NCBI GenBank assembly: GCA_039984955.1
Contig: JBDWTN010000005.1
Span: forward strand, 620,001-684,000
Origin: Marinobacter alexandrii
GTDB taxonomy: Bacteria; Bacteroidota; Bacteroidia; Cytophagales; Cyclobacteriaceae
Reading direction: 5' to 3'
Length of the DNA stretch: 64,000 bases
Positions 8,800 through 18,600 of the stretch are shown in pieces. A model generated the notes under the pieces. That model was not told the DNA's origin. It was given only the letters and a program-made list of their open reading frames with translations, and made no database searches. Position 1 is the stretch's first letter. Each line of letters begins with the position of its first letter. A program made the position numbers and the translations under genes.

Positions 8800-9315
8800 A
8801 TGGCCAAAAACCTAACCAATTTTGTCATACTCAGTTTTTTAATCATTTTAATCTCATGCTCTTACACTGAAAGAGATTCGTGGGAGTTGGTTTTGAAAAC
8901 GAGGAAAGATGGCTCTATTATCTCAGGGAGCAAAAAAATATTAATCGAAAAACTTAGATCCGGTTCTGATCTAAAACTAGGGTGGGGCTGGAAAAACAAC
9001 GGAAAATCTTTGGAACATTTTGCTAATCCTACTTGGGTGGGTATACTCAATGAAAAGGAAGTTTACGCATATCTTGACCCACAAGTATTATCTGGAATAG
9101 ATTGGAATAATCTTAATGCAAGCTACGCTGATTCAACACTTGTCGGGAAGGAATGGCGAGTCGTCATAAATACAGATGGATCCTTTGATGCTGTTTGGAT
9201 AGATCGAAATAGTAATCAAACTCACAAAAGAGTTCTACAAAATCATGTGATGACTTGGTGGGTAAAGTCCGGGGGTAAAGAAATGAATCAACTTTTTTCA
9301 ATAGATCAGCAATGA
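8800..9315 (+). CDS. Exported lipoprotein, paralogue of the next gene
   Basis: 171 residues with a lipoprotein signal peptide (lipobox LISC, Cys20). The mature part begins WELVLKTRKDGSIISGS and aligns with the downstream gene (WELIYHNDDLGNSISGD), followed in both by an amphipathic segment and then LGWG or IAWG. I do not recognise the domain. The stop codon overlaps the start of the next gene in an ATGA (9312-9315), so the pair is translationally coupled. An inverted repeat TCGTA/TACGA spans 8786-8800 at the start codon and may affect initiation. Confidence 0.65.
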   Translation: MAKNLTNFVILSFLIILISCSYTERDSWELVLKTRKDGSIISGSKKILIEKLRSGSDLKLGWGWKNNGKSLEHFANPTWVGILNEKEVYAYLDPQVLSGIDWNNLNASYADSTLVGKEWRVVINTDGSFDAVWIDRNSNQTHKRVLQNHVMTWWVKSGGKEMNQLFSIDQQ

Positions 9316-9752
9316 TAAAAATATCAATTTTACTATTCTTAGTTACTTCTTATCAATCATTTTCACAGGATAACTGGGAATTAATCTACCACAATGATGA
9401 CCTTGGAAACTCCATTAGCGGAGACCTTAATTCACTCATAAAAGCCGTAGAATCTGGGGAGGAGATCCGTATCGCCTGGGGATCAAGATCTGGCCGAATC
9501 AAGCACCTCGCTGAAGCCTCATTCATTACTGTTATGAAAGATTCTATTGTATTTGCTCAAATTGATCCAATAATCGGACAGACACCCAATTTCGAAAATG
9601 GAGAAATAGCATTCAAGGAAAACCTAGAATGGTCATTTATCGGGGGATCAAACGGAAAAATGACCACCATCATGAGAAACGTTGTAACAGGCGATATTCT
9701 AGGTCGGAACGTTCGTAAATCTTCATTCAAGTGGTTCATCAAGAGAAATTAA
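9312..9752 (+). CDS. Exported protein, tandem paralogue of the preceding lipoprotein
   Basis: 146 residues with a Sec signal peptide ending near SYQSFSQ; unlike its partner it has no lipobox cysteine. It shares the pattern W-E-L ... SIISG/SISG ... L(I/K)LGWG with the 8800 gene, as well as the later segment with an Asp-Pro pair (IDPIIGQ against LDPQVLSG). The two are probably a tandem duplication in which one copy stays membrane-anchored and the other is periplasmic. Function unknown. It converges with the SDR gene, sharing overlapping stop codons. Confidence 0.6.
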   Translation: MIKISILLFLVTSYQSFSQDNWELIYHNDDLGNSISGDLNSLIKAVESGEEIRIAWGSRSGRIKHLAEASFITVMKDSIVFAQIDPIIGQTPNFENGEIAFKENLEWSFIGGSNGKMTTIMRNVVTGDILGRNVRKSSFKWFIKRN

Positions 9753-10606
9753 CCCATCCGGCTTAGTTCTTCCTCAGTATAGTCTGTAGGTTTTCCCACA
9801 TGTTTAAACTTTTCTACCTCTTCCTTAAATTCCTGTAACCGTATTCCTATGCGTTTATGGGCAGGGCCACCAAGTGGCAAGTGTACAGGGGGATTTTCTA
9901 AAGTCGTTACCTCATACATGGCATTGGCTGCACGCACAGGATCTCCAATCTGATTTCCACTAACCTCTCGTATACTGTCCATATTCTTATTAGCAGATTC
10001 ATTGTATTCAGAAATGGAAGACTCGTTATAAGTAGCTGAACGTCCAGCCCAGTCTGTACGGAAAGGTCCTGGTTCTATGTTAGTCACTTTGATGCCGATG
10101 TGTTTAGTTTCAGCTGCAAGTGCTTCACCAATACCCTCCAAAGCAAACTTGCTCCCGTTGTAAATTCCAACACCTGGAAACCCATTTAAACCCGCAATTG
10201 AAGTTATATTCAAGATATTACCACTCCGTTGCTTGCGCATAAACGGTAAAGCCAATTTCATCATTCTAACACATCCAAAGACATTTACATCAAATTGTCT
10301 TTGCATCTCATCTTCGTCTGTTTCTTCAATCGGACCCAAAGTCCCATATCCGGCATTATTGACAAGAACATCTAGTCTACCGAATTCTTTTTCAATGAAT
10401 TTGGCCACCTGATCAATTGTTTCTTGTTTTTGAACGTCCAAGACTACTCCTTTTACCAAAGTCGTATCGATAGCTTCAAGCTCCTTTATTTGCTCTTCGC
10501 TTCTGACAGTACCAACTGCAATATCCCCTTTCCCTGAAACAATTTTCACTAATTCCCGACCAAAACCTGAAGAACATCCTGTAATTAACCAAACACGTTT
10601 TTCCAT
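9749..10606 (-). CDS. SDR family NAD(P)-dependent oxidoreductase
   Basis: 285-residue classical short-chain dehydrogenase. The cofactor motif TGCSSGFG is at residues 8-15, NNAG is near 86, the catalytic Ser lies in NITSIAG and the catalytic Tyr/Lys in YNGSK. The GxxxGxG spacing and an Arg after beta-strand 2 (VRSEEQ) suggest NADP(H). It resembles the DltE/retinol-dehydrogenase-like SDR group found singly in many genomes. The substrate is not predictable. Its stop overlaps that of the + strand gene before it. Confidence 0.85.
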   Translation of the reverse strand: MEKRVWLITGCSSGFGRELVKIVSGKGDIAVGTVRSEEQIKELEAIDTTLVKGVVLDVQKQETIDQVAKFIEKEFGRLDVLVNNAGYGTLGPIEETDEDEMQRQFDVNVFGCVRMMKLALPFMRKQRSGNILNITSIAGLNGFPGVGIYNGSKFALEGIGEALAAETKHIGIKVTNIEPGPFRTDWAGRSATYNESSISEYNESANKNMDSIREVSGNQIGDPVRAANAMYEVTTLENPPVHLPLGGPAHKRIGIRLQEFKEEVEKFKHVGKPTDYTEEELSRMG

Positions 10607-10659
10607 AGCTTTTTTTTCAATTTGAAATCCTCAACAAATCAAGTTTAAAAAATGTTCTG

Positions 10660-11490
10660 CTATTGCGCAATCAATCCAAAACTCTCAATAATTTCTCTGG
10701 CTCTTTCCGTATCTAGATATTTGAGAAAAGCTAAAACACGAGGATCATAGTCCGTATCGTAGTAAATTCTCAAGGAACGCTTCAAAGGATATTCACCATT
10801 ATCTATAAATTCAGGCTCTGGAGCCACATATTTCAATGAATCCTTCGATAAAGAAGCGGAGAGCTCAATATTTTTGACCATTGCTGTATAATAAGCATAC
10901 CCGACAAACCCAATGCTATTTCTATTGCTAATTACTGAATCTACAATCTCATGATTCTCCTCGGCAACAATAGCTGCTGGAGCCACTTCAGAGATTTTAA
11001 AGTGCTGTGTGAAAAACTTCTGTGTTCCTGAGTTAGAGTCCCTTACCACTGGCATGATCTGTCCCGGGTTTCCCCCAATCTCGCTCCAGTCTGTAATCAC
11101 ACCGGAATAAATATTGGATATTTGCCGATCAGATAGTTTTCCAATAGGGTTTTCAAGGTGATTTATAAGTACAATTCCATCAAATGCTACCACTCTTTGT
11201 CCCACACCATGATCCTTACCCAAAATTGAGTCTAGGTTAAATGGAAATGAGGATAATCCAATATCTGCAGTCTGTTCATTGATAGCCATCAAGCCAGTCC
11301 GACTTCCACCACCTTCAAGTTTCACTTTTAATGTGTCTTGAATTTTTTGGAAATCAGACGCCAAAGAAGAAAATGCTTCATGCATCGATTCACTTCCTTT
11401 CAATTTTAAAGGCTCGTAATTTTTCTTCTTCTGAACCGTATCACAGGCAGAAATCCATAATAAAATAGTGAGTGAGAAAATATATTTCAT
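10660..11490 (-). CDS. PstS-like phosphate-binding lipoprotein
   Basis: Periplasmic substrate-binding protein of the phosphate ABC transporter family (PBP-like type II fold). I start at ATG 11490 (276 residues), which gives a proper lipoprotein signal with lipobox WISAC; the longer in-frame start at 11550 would bury it. Diagnostic segments are LKGSESMHEAFSSLA (phosphate loop, near residue 30), GGGSRTGLMAI (near 60), and RDSNSGTQKFF (near 150). No pstC, pstA or pstB gene is next to it, so it may be an orphan receptor or sensor. It is divergent from the protease gene at 11650 over a 159-base spacer. Confidence 0.8.
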   Translation of the reverse strand: MKYIFSLTILLWISACDTVQKKKNYEPLKLKGSESMHEAFSSLASDFQKIQDTLKVKLEGGGSRTGLMAINEQTADIGLSSFPFNLDSILGKDHGVGQRVVAFDGIVLINHLENPIGKLSDRQISNIYSGVITDWSEIGGNPGQIMPVVRDSNSGTQKFFTQHFKISEVAPAAIVAEENHEIVDSVISNRNSIGFVGYAYYTAMVKNIELSASLSKDSLKYVAPEPEFIDNGEYPLKRSLRIYYDTDYDPRVLAFLKYLDTERAREIIESFGLIAQ

Positions 11491-11649
11491 AGTTGATTGA
11501 TTTTGAAATGCGAAAGTAGAAAAGGAGATATTCAGCAACTTCATCAACAAATTATCTATGTGTTAAGTAATCTTTATTGAAAGTGAATAACCATCTTTGT
11601 CCAGAATTATTCTTAATTTCATCCTGTCATCAATAACAACCACTTTGTC

Positions 11650-12816
11650 ATGAAAAAACTAACCAGCATTCTAGCACTTGTTGCTGCTTTTAACTTATTG
11701 GCTCAAACACCAATCACAAGTATTCCATTCGAGCTTTTTGGAGATCACATCATCATTAAGGTAAGTGTGGATGATTCTGAACCTCTTGACTTCATCTTTG
11801 ATACAGGATCAGGGTATACGGTAATCGATAATGATGTAGCCGAAGAATTGAATCTTTCAGGAAAGGAAATAGAAATGAATCAAACCTCTTCGGCTTGGCA
11901 TCTCATAAAGCATAACACCATAGCCATCAATCACTTTTTGATGGAAAAGAACACAAAAGTTTACTCGACTGAACTTGATCACTTAGAGATAAGCTTGGGG
12001 ATGGATCTTGATGGAATCATCGGATATGATCTACTCAGACACCATTCTATCTATGTAAACTTTGACACAAAGGTTATTAACATCTACGACCTGAACGCCG
12101 CACCTAAAAGAGGGGATGCAATACCATTTACGCTTCATGTATCCATTCCTGTCATAAAAGGAAGTGTTGTCCTTAATAACGACGAGTCTCACGAAGGCAC
12201 TTTCTTCATCATGACAGGAGCAGGAACCACATTAGATTTCAATTCTCCCTACGCTGAATTGTATGATGTCATTCACAAGACTGGAAAGCATTACTCATAT
12301 CTTGTGAAGGGACTTTCTGACAATGAAACACCTCACTACGAAGGTCATGTGTTATCATTAAATATTGGAAATCAGACTATTGAAGATCTGCCAATCGGCA
12401 TCAGCACAGCAACATCTGGGATTCAAGCCGATAAGAAAGTATCAGGAATTATCGGTAGTCAAATTTTAAGAATGTATAACTTCAGTATTGATTATGGATC
12501 AAAGATGATGTACCTCGAAAAAGATGCCACCTATGATTCAAATTTTAAAGTAAACTGTAGCGGAATTGATGTGCAGCTATCTAAGAATAAAGAGAAAGTG
12601 CTGATTCATCAGGTCTTTGAAAGTAGCCCAGCCTCAGAGGCAGGAATCAATGTAAATGATGAATTGATCAAAATCAATGGGAAGTCCATGGCTGAAGTGA
12701 ATCTTGCGGAAGTCAAGAAAATATTGAAACAGGAAGGTGAAACAGTAGATTTAGTAATAAATCAAGGAGGTAGCGAAAAATCTGTTTCATTAAAACTTGT
12801 CTCCTTAATCGATTAA
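11650..12816 (+). CDS. Exported retropepsin-like aspartic protease with PDZ domain, second catalytic Asp lost
   Basis: 388 residues: signal peptide (1-19), first retropepsin lobe with FIFDTGSGYTVID (Asp51), second lobe (about 160-290), and a C-terminal PDZ domain (about 300-385, with ASEAGINVNDELIKING). In a single-chain protease each lobe gives one catalytic Asp. Here the second motif reads IMTGAG, with Met188 where the aspartate should be, while the paralogue at 28599 keeps FDTGAG. The enzyme may work as a dimer of first lobes or may be a substrate-binding protein without activity. Placement in the periplasm or outer membrane is inferred from the signal peptide. About 30 bases upstream of fmt. 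Confidence 0.8.
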   Translation: MKKLTSILALVAAFNLLAQTPITSIPFELFGDHIIIKVSVDDSEPLDFIFDTGSGYTVIDNDVAEELNLSGKEIEMNQTSSAWHLIKHNTIAINHFLMEKNTKVYSTELDHLEISLGMDLDGIIGYDLLRHHSIYVNFDTKVINIYDLNAAPKRGDAIPFTLHVSIPVIKGSVVLNNDESHEGTFFIMTGAGTTLDFNSPYAELYDVIHKTGKHYSYLVKGLSDNETPHYEGHVLSLNIGNQTIEDLPIGISTATSGIQADKKVSGIIGSQILRMYNFSIDYGSKMMYLEKDATYDSNFKVNCSGIDVQLSKNKEKVLIHQVFESSPASEAGINVNDELIKINGKSMAEVNLAEVKKILKQEGETVDLVINQGGSEKSVSLKLVSLID

Positions 12817-12845
12817 AGCTGAAGGTTTGATTTCTTTGTACACTT

Positions 12846-13772
12846 ATGAGCAAAGAACTTCGAATCATTTTTCTTGGAACACCTGATTTTGCCTCTGCTA
12901 GTCTTCAGAAGCTGATTGAAAATCATGTAAACATAGTCGCAGTTGTCACTGCTCCCGACAGACCAAAAGGAAGGGGAAAGAAAGTTGCTATGTCTGCCGT
13001 AAAGGAATATGCCTTGGAAGCCAACCTTCCAGTACTTCAACCCACCAATCTGAAGTCTACAGATTTTATTGAAGAGCTTGCGGGTTACAAAGCAGATCTC
13101 CAAATAGTCGTAGCTTTCCGAATGCTGCCAGTCGCAGTTTGGAACATGCCTACCAAAGGGACATTCAATTTGCACGCCTCATTATTGCCGCAATATCGTG
13201 GTGCTGCTCCTATTAATTGGGCTATCATCAATGGTGAAAAGGAAACGGGTGTAACTACTTTCTTCTTGAAACATGAAATCGACACAGGGGAAATCATTTA
13301 TCAAGAAAAGGAATCAATCAAAGAAGATGATAACGTAGGTAGCTTGTATATAAGACTAATGAACAAAGGAGCAGAACTGGTCCTAAAAACAGTCCGAGCT
13401 ATTGAGAATGACGACTATCCACAAATCCCACAAAACACTGATCAAGATCTTAAATCAGCCCCTAAAATATTCAAAGAGGATTGTAAAATAGATTGGCATA
13501 AATCGTCCAACCATATTCGAAATTTTGTAAGAGGTCTTTCCCCCTATCCAGCAGCTTGGACTGAGTTTGAAGGTAAGAATCTTAAAATCTATCAAGTTGA
13601 GCCATCATCTAACAACATCAACAAAGATATAGGAGCGTTTGAGAGTGATGGAAAATCATATTTAAAAATGAAAACTGAGGACGGAACGTTGGATATCCAG
13701 GATTTACAACTGGAAGGTAAAAAACGTATGACAATACAAGATTTTCTCCGAGGGTATCAGTTCACTTCATAA
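12846..13772 (+). CDS. fmt: Methionyl-tRNA formyltransferase
   Basis: Formylates Met-tRNA(fMet) with 10-formyl-THF for translation initiation. 308 residues, standard length. IIFLGTPDFASASL opens the Rossmann-like domain; FNLHASLLPQYRGAAPINWA holds the catalytic Asn/His and the SLLP loop near residues 105-120; HEIDTGEI has the catalytic Asp near residue 142. The C-terminal OB-fold tRNA-binding domain begins about residue 205 (VRGLSPYPAAWTEFEGK). It follows the aspartic protease by 29 bases and ends 2 bases from the convergent small membrane gene. Confidence 0.95.
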   Translation: MSKELRIIFLGTPDFASASLQKLIENHVNIVAVVTAPDRPKGRGKKVAMSAVKEYALEANLPVLQPTNLKSTDFIEELAGYKADLQIVVAFRMLPVAVWNMPTKGTFNLHASLLPQYRGAAPINWAIINGEKETGVTTFFLKHEIDTGEIIYQEKESIKEDDNVGSLYIRLMNKGAELVLKTVRAIENDDYPQIPQNTDQDLKSAPKIFKEDCKIDWHKSSNHIRNFVRGLSPYPAAWTEFEGKNLKIYQVEPSSNNINKDIGAFESDGKSYLKMKTEDGTLDIQDLQLEGKKRMTIQDFLRGYQFTS

Positions 13773-13774
13773 GT

Positions 13775-13933
13775 TCAATCAGAGACATTGGCATACCATT
13801 GAAGCGGCCAACTTAAAGGACCTATCAATATGGACCAGTTAATCCAGTCTCTGTAGTCGTGATCTTGAATATTCGAGATAATAATATTCCCGATTATCGA
13901 AATGCTGATGAAAAGAGTAACAACTATAAACAT
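13775..13933 (-). CDS. Small two-segment membrane protein (52 residues)
   Basis: An ATG-started reading frame on the minus strand that fills the gap between fmt and folA. The translation starts with a hydrophobic helix (FIVVTLFISISIIGNIIIS, residues 2-20), has a polar linker with DHDYRDW, then a second hydrophobic, tryptophan-rich part (WSILIGPLSWPLQWYANV) and a stop 2 bases from the fmt stop. Helix, charged linker, helix with a clean stop in an otherwise unexplained 210-base gap is unlikely for noise. Function unknown; homologues beside fmt or folA would confirm it. Confidence 0.6.
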   Translation of the reverse strand: MFIVVTLFISISIIGNIIISNIQDHDYRDWINWSILIGPLSWPLQWYANVSD

Positions 13934-13982
13934 GCGTGGTTAATTTTAATCTACCTACGATAAATATGAAAACTTTGGATTT

Positions 13983-14486
13983 ATGATAGTATCGATGATA
14001 GCGGCCATGGGCAGTAACAGAACTATAGGGAGAGATAATGATATTCCATGGCACCTGCCAGATGACTTTAAGTACTTTAAAAACACTACAAAGGGTCATC
14101 ACGTCATCATGGGTAGGAAAAATTGGGAATCGCTTTCACACACTTTTCAGCCTCTACCTGGCCGCCCTAACATCGTTGTTACACGACAGAGCAATTACAA
14201 AGCAGATGGTGCTGAAGTCATATCTTCAGTAGATAAAGGATTAGAAATAGCTAGAAAAAATAACGAATCAGAGGTGTTTATTATTGGAGGTGGTGAAATC
14301 TATCGAATAGGTCTAGCAATGGTTGATCGAATTTATCTAACTGAAATCAATGGGGATTTTGATGGTGAAGTAACTTTCCCTGAGTTTGATAAATCTATTT
14401 GGGAAGAAGAGTCACGTGTACATCACCATGCCGATGATCGACACAAATACTCATTTGATTTTGTAGTATATTCTAAAAAAACTTAA
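13983..14486 (+). CDS. folA: Dihydrofolate reductase
   Basis: Reduces dihydrofolate to tetrahydrofolate with NADPH. 167 residues, typical for the chromosomal enzyme. Motifs: MIAAMGSNRTIGRDNDIPWHLPDD (residues 5-28, Met20-loop region with the catalytic Asp in LPDD), VIMGRKNWESL (NADPH binding, about 41-51), PGRPNIVVTR, and EVFIIGGGEIY (about 98-108). No drug-resistance-type truncation or fusion is seen. It is followed 2 bases later by a membrane protein, then an SDR and the subtilase, a likely operon. Confidence 0.95.
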   Translation: MIVSMIAAMGSNRTIGRDNDIPWHLPDDFKYFKNTTKGHHVIMGRKNWESLSHTFQPLPGRPNIVVTRQSNYKADGAEVISSVDKGLEIARKNNESEVFIIGGGEIYRIGLAMVDRIYLTEINGDFDGEVTFPEFDKSIWEEESRVHHHADDRHKYSFDFVVYSKKT

Positions 14487-14488
14487 TC

Positions 14489-14890
14489 ATGGATATTCAG
14501 TCACATAAAAGAACATTAGGGGTTATTCACATTGTTTATGCCTCTCTCATCACTATTGCTTTCATTTTTGTTGGCACTATTGTATCAATTCTACTTCCAT
14601 TTATTTCAGAAGAAGTAGCAAAAGACGTAGGAAACGATGCTGAAAACATTATGCTCCTAGTTAGCTCTATCGTTCAGACCATCTTCATTCTTCTACTTAT
14701 CTTTTCAGCGCTCCCCTCCTTCATTGCTGGTATTGGGTTACTTCAAAATAAGACATGGGCTCCCGTTATTGCATTGATAGCAGGATGCATATCTATTTTT
14801 AGTTTTCCAATTGGAACTGCAGTCGGAGTATATAGTATATACGTATTTGTAGAAAACAATAAGCATAAGAATGACCAAGATAAAGGATAG
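14489..14890 (+). CDS. Small integral membrane protein
   Basis: 133 residues with four hydrophobic stretches (about 10-35, 50-75, 76-86 and 92-118). The charged tail NNKHKNDQDKG is likely cytoplasmic. I do not recognise a family. It begins 2 bases after folA and overlaps the SDR start by 20 bases, so it is translationally coupled to both. Function unknown. Confidence 0.7.
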   Translation: MDIQSHKRTLGVIHIVYASLITIAFIFVGTIVSILLPFISEEVAKDVGNDAENIMLLVSSIVQTIFILLLIFSALPSFIAGIGLLQNKTWAPVIALIAGCISIFSFPIGTAVGVYSIYVFVENNKHKNDQDKG

Positions 14891-15665
14891 CGTGGTGTGG
14901 CTTACTGGTGCTAGTTCCGGAATTGGTGAGCAACTGGCCTATCAACTGGCTGAAAAAGGTGCAAAACTGATTTTATCTGCTAGGAGAATGGAAGAATTGG
15001 AGAGAGTGAAGGAAAATTGCAAGTCAAATACCGTAGCAACGTTAAGCCTGGATCTTTCAGATGGGTTTGCGCTAGTACAGCGAGTGAAGGAAGCTTGTAC
15101 ATTTTTCGGAGATATCGATATACTCATTAATAATGGTGGCATTAGTCAACGTGACACCATTCTAAACACTAGCCTTGAAGTTGATCGTAAATTAATGGAA
15201 GTCAATTATTTCGGATCAATTACGTTATCAAAAGCGCTTTTGCCTGCTATGGTGAAAAGGAAAAAAGGACATCATGTGATTGTTACTTCTACAGTTGGTA
15301 TCATAAACACGCCTTACCGCTCAGGATATGGGGCATCAAAACATGCCTTGCATGGATTCTATGATGTACTAAGAGCCGAACATTATGATGATAACATCAA
15401 AGTATCTATCGTCCTTCCCGGATATATCAAAACGAACATATCTTACAATGCGCTGATTGGAGATGGGAGCCCTCAGAACAGAATGGATCCTGAGCAAGAG
15501 AAAGGGATGTCTCCTGACAAATGTGCGCGACTTATCATAAAAGCAATAGAAGAAAATAAACAAGAAGCCTACATTGGGGGTCTTAAAGAAAAAGCGGGTA
15601 TCTACTTAAAGAGGTTTTGGCCCACAGCAGCCGCTACTGCAATCAGAAAACTACGCGTAACATAA
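14871..15665 (+). CDS. SDR family oxidoreductase (DHRS7-like)
   Basis: 264-residue classical SDR. TGASSGIG at residues 13-20 binds the cofactor; an Arg in SARRMEEL after beta-2 favours NADP(H). INNGGIS is near residue 86, and the catalytic Ser/Tyr/Lys lie in VIVTSTVG and YGASK. The C-terminal half (VSIVLPGYIKTNIS) and overall length match the DHRS7-like group common in Bacteroidota. It overlaps the previous membrane gene by 20 bases and ends one base before the subtilase GTG, so these genes are probably transcribed together. Substrate unknown. Confidence 0.85.
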   Translation: MTKIKDSVVWLTGASSGIGEQLAYQLAEKGAKLILSARRMEELERVKENCKSNTVATLSLDLSDGFALVQRVKEACTFFGDIDILINNGGISQRDTILNTSLEVDRKLMEVNYFGSITLSKALLPAMVKRKKGHHVIVTSTVGIINTPYRSGYGASKHALHGFYDVLRAEHYDDNIKVSIVLPGYIKTNISYNALIGDGSPQNRMDPEQEKGMSPDKCARLIIKAIEENKQEAYIGGLKEKAGIYLKRFWPTAAATAIRKLRVT

Positions 15666-15666
15666 A

Positions 15667-18600
15667 GTGAAGAAAGTATTTCTCATATTGACCCTACTGG
15701 TTACAGCTCAACTTGCCTCTGCTCAAAGTAGACCATTGCTATCCAGAGCTGATTTTAATGATCACAAATTGGATCATGAATGGGTCTATATAAAATTCAA
15801 AGAAGCTAAAAATCAAAAAGAAAACTTGCTTGGACGCATGATCCCCTTAAGTGATAATCAGGTTGATCAGCCATTGTCCGGAGTTGTAAAACTTGCCGTT
15901 CCTAATGGATTAGATCCGGTGGCTTATTGCAATATGCTCAGGCAAATGGATGATTTTTTATATGCTGATCCAATTGTCGAATATCAATTACTCTCAACAC
16001 CCACTGATCCATTAATCTCAAATCAATATTACCTAGATAACATTCGAGCTTTCGATGCATGGGGAATAACGACTGGTGATGATGATATTATCATTGGAAT
16101 TATCGACTCAGGGCTGGACTTGGATCATGAAGACATGGTGAACAATCTATGGATCAATGAAGATGATCCTATAGATGGTATCGACAATGATAACAATGGA
16201 TTTATAGACGATTATCAGGGGTATGATTTTGCAGATGAAGATACAGACCCTAATATCCAAAATGGAAATCACGGAATGATCGTTGGTGGAATAGCTGGAG
16301 CATCCACAAACAATGGCCAAGGGATTGCCGGTGTTGGATATAACACAAAAGTAGCCGCACTAAAAGGTTTTAGAACCGCTAACGGAACAAGTAATGGTCT
16401 TTATGATGCGATCACTTATGCAGGTGAAAATGGATTTGATGTAGTCAACCTTTCGTGGGGCAGAATGGGAAGTCCTCTTCAATCAGAACAAGACATCATT
16501 GACCAAGCTGTTCTGGTGCACAACATGGTAGTGGTGGCCGCAGCAGGAAACGAGGGAACTCGACCAACCCGTGAAAATAAGTGGTACCCTGCCAGTTACA
16601 ATAATGTATTATCTGTAGGTGCTTCTGATGCCGAAGACAATAAATCTTTGGGCTCAACATATAACTACTCAGTTGACATCCTTGCCCCTGGAGTATCTAT
16701 GTATTCCACGGTTAAAAATGACGGATATGCCAATGGTGGCCCTGGCACATCATATTCATCCCCCCAGGTTGCGGCAACAGCCGCATTAGTAAAAGATCAA
16801 TTCCCGAATCTCACAGCGCTCCAAATCATGGAGCGTGTACGAGCAACTGCAGATGATGTTTATGATGTGGGTGACAATTTATCATTTGAAGGGAAATTAG
16901 GAAAAGGAAGGTTGAATGTCCTCAGAGCCGTGAGTGAATCAAACGTAAAGTCCATTAGAGCTGAGAATGCAAATCTTATTTCAAAATACGGCGCAGTGTT
17001 TTTCGGAGATACCGTGAGTGTAACAGCCATCCTAACTAATTACTTGGCTGCAATAAGCAATCCGACTATCACTATATCATCCCCAGACAATAATTTCTCT
17101 ATTTCGCAAGGAACTTTTCAACCCGGGTATTTAGGCACAATGGATACCAAAGAAGTCAATTTTGAAATTGTCTTAGATGATAATATAGCTCCTGAAAGTA
17201 CGATTGGTATTCGACTAGACTTCAACGGAACTAATTATAACGATTTCCAATACCTGGACGTTACGACATCTCCAGACTATGCTGACTTTGGTAATGAAAA
17301 CCTAAGTATGACGATAGCGGGTGATGGAGATCTGGGTTTTGCTACGTATGGACCAAACTTTGAAGGCTCAGGGTTAAAATATGGGTTAGACACCTTGATG
17401 AGTTACACAGGATTGATGTTAACCACATCATCCGTTGCTGTCTCAGATAACATCATTGCTAACTACTCCAGCCAAACAAGAGGTCAGGACTTTTCACCCC
17501 GAAAAAACTATAAGCTCTACGACCATCCTGGAGCAGATTACTTTGGGTATTCCGAGTTCACAGATACTGGAAATCCATTAATCATTGAACAATCAAATAT
17601 TACTTGGAATAACAAAGATTTCTTGATTATTCGATATCGCATAATTAATAATTCTTCTTCAGTTATAAATAATCTTTCATTAGGAATTTTTGCCGATTGG
17701 GACTTGGATGAAAAGACTGCAAATTTTGCGTCCTATGATGAAATAGACAACTACAGTTTTACTCGAAACTCTAGTTCCAATTTATTTGCTGGCATCCAAG
17801 TTCTTGGAGGAGACAATCCTGAATACAGTTCATTAGACATGGGGACAGCAAGCGGCAATTCTCAAGACATTAACAATGTCTTCAATGATGCTTCAAAATA
17901 CGATTTCCTCGTCAATCAAAATCTGCTAGAAGCTGGCAGCTTAGGTACAGGCAATGATGTAGCAACAATTAACGGAACAACGATCACAGAACTAAATGCA
18001 TACGAAGAAACATATATAAATGTCATATATGCAATAGCCGATTCGCAAGCTAATCTTGAAAATATTTTTTCAGACGCTTCTGATAATTTGAACGATTTCT
18101 TACTTAAACCAAGAGTTCTGGAGACATTTTATACGTGTGATGGTACTTCCATCACATTGGATCCTTCTGCTGGCACTAATTATGAATTTTATGAAGATCC
18201 ACTGGCGCAGGATTTAATAACCTCTGGATCTAACTTCAATCCTGGTGTAATTACCAAGGATACTGCCTTTTATGTTAAAAATATCGATAACCTGTACAAG
18301 TCAGATGTGTTTGAAATTCGATTGAACCTATTGAATGAAATTGCTGATTTCAGCATGTCTACTGATACGTTGTATTTAGATGATTTTTCATCAAATGTTG
18401 TTTCCTTTTCAGATCAAAGTCAAGATGCTATCTCCTGGAATTGGACTTTTGATGAAGGCACCTCTTCGATTATACAAAACCCTGATATCTTTTTCAGTGA
18501 AATTGGTACATATAGCATAACGCTTAACATTGAAAATGCGCTAGGTTGCACAGACAGTTTTACAAAAGAACTTGTTGTAGCTAATAGGCCTACCCCTCCA

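Noticed and set aside
13839-14102. Minus-strand frame of 87 codons over the start of folA
   Set aside because: It overlaps the N-terminus of folA, has no membrane or motif pattern, and uses a different frame from the 52-residue protein that fits the gap better.
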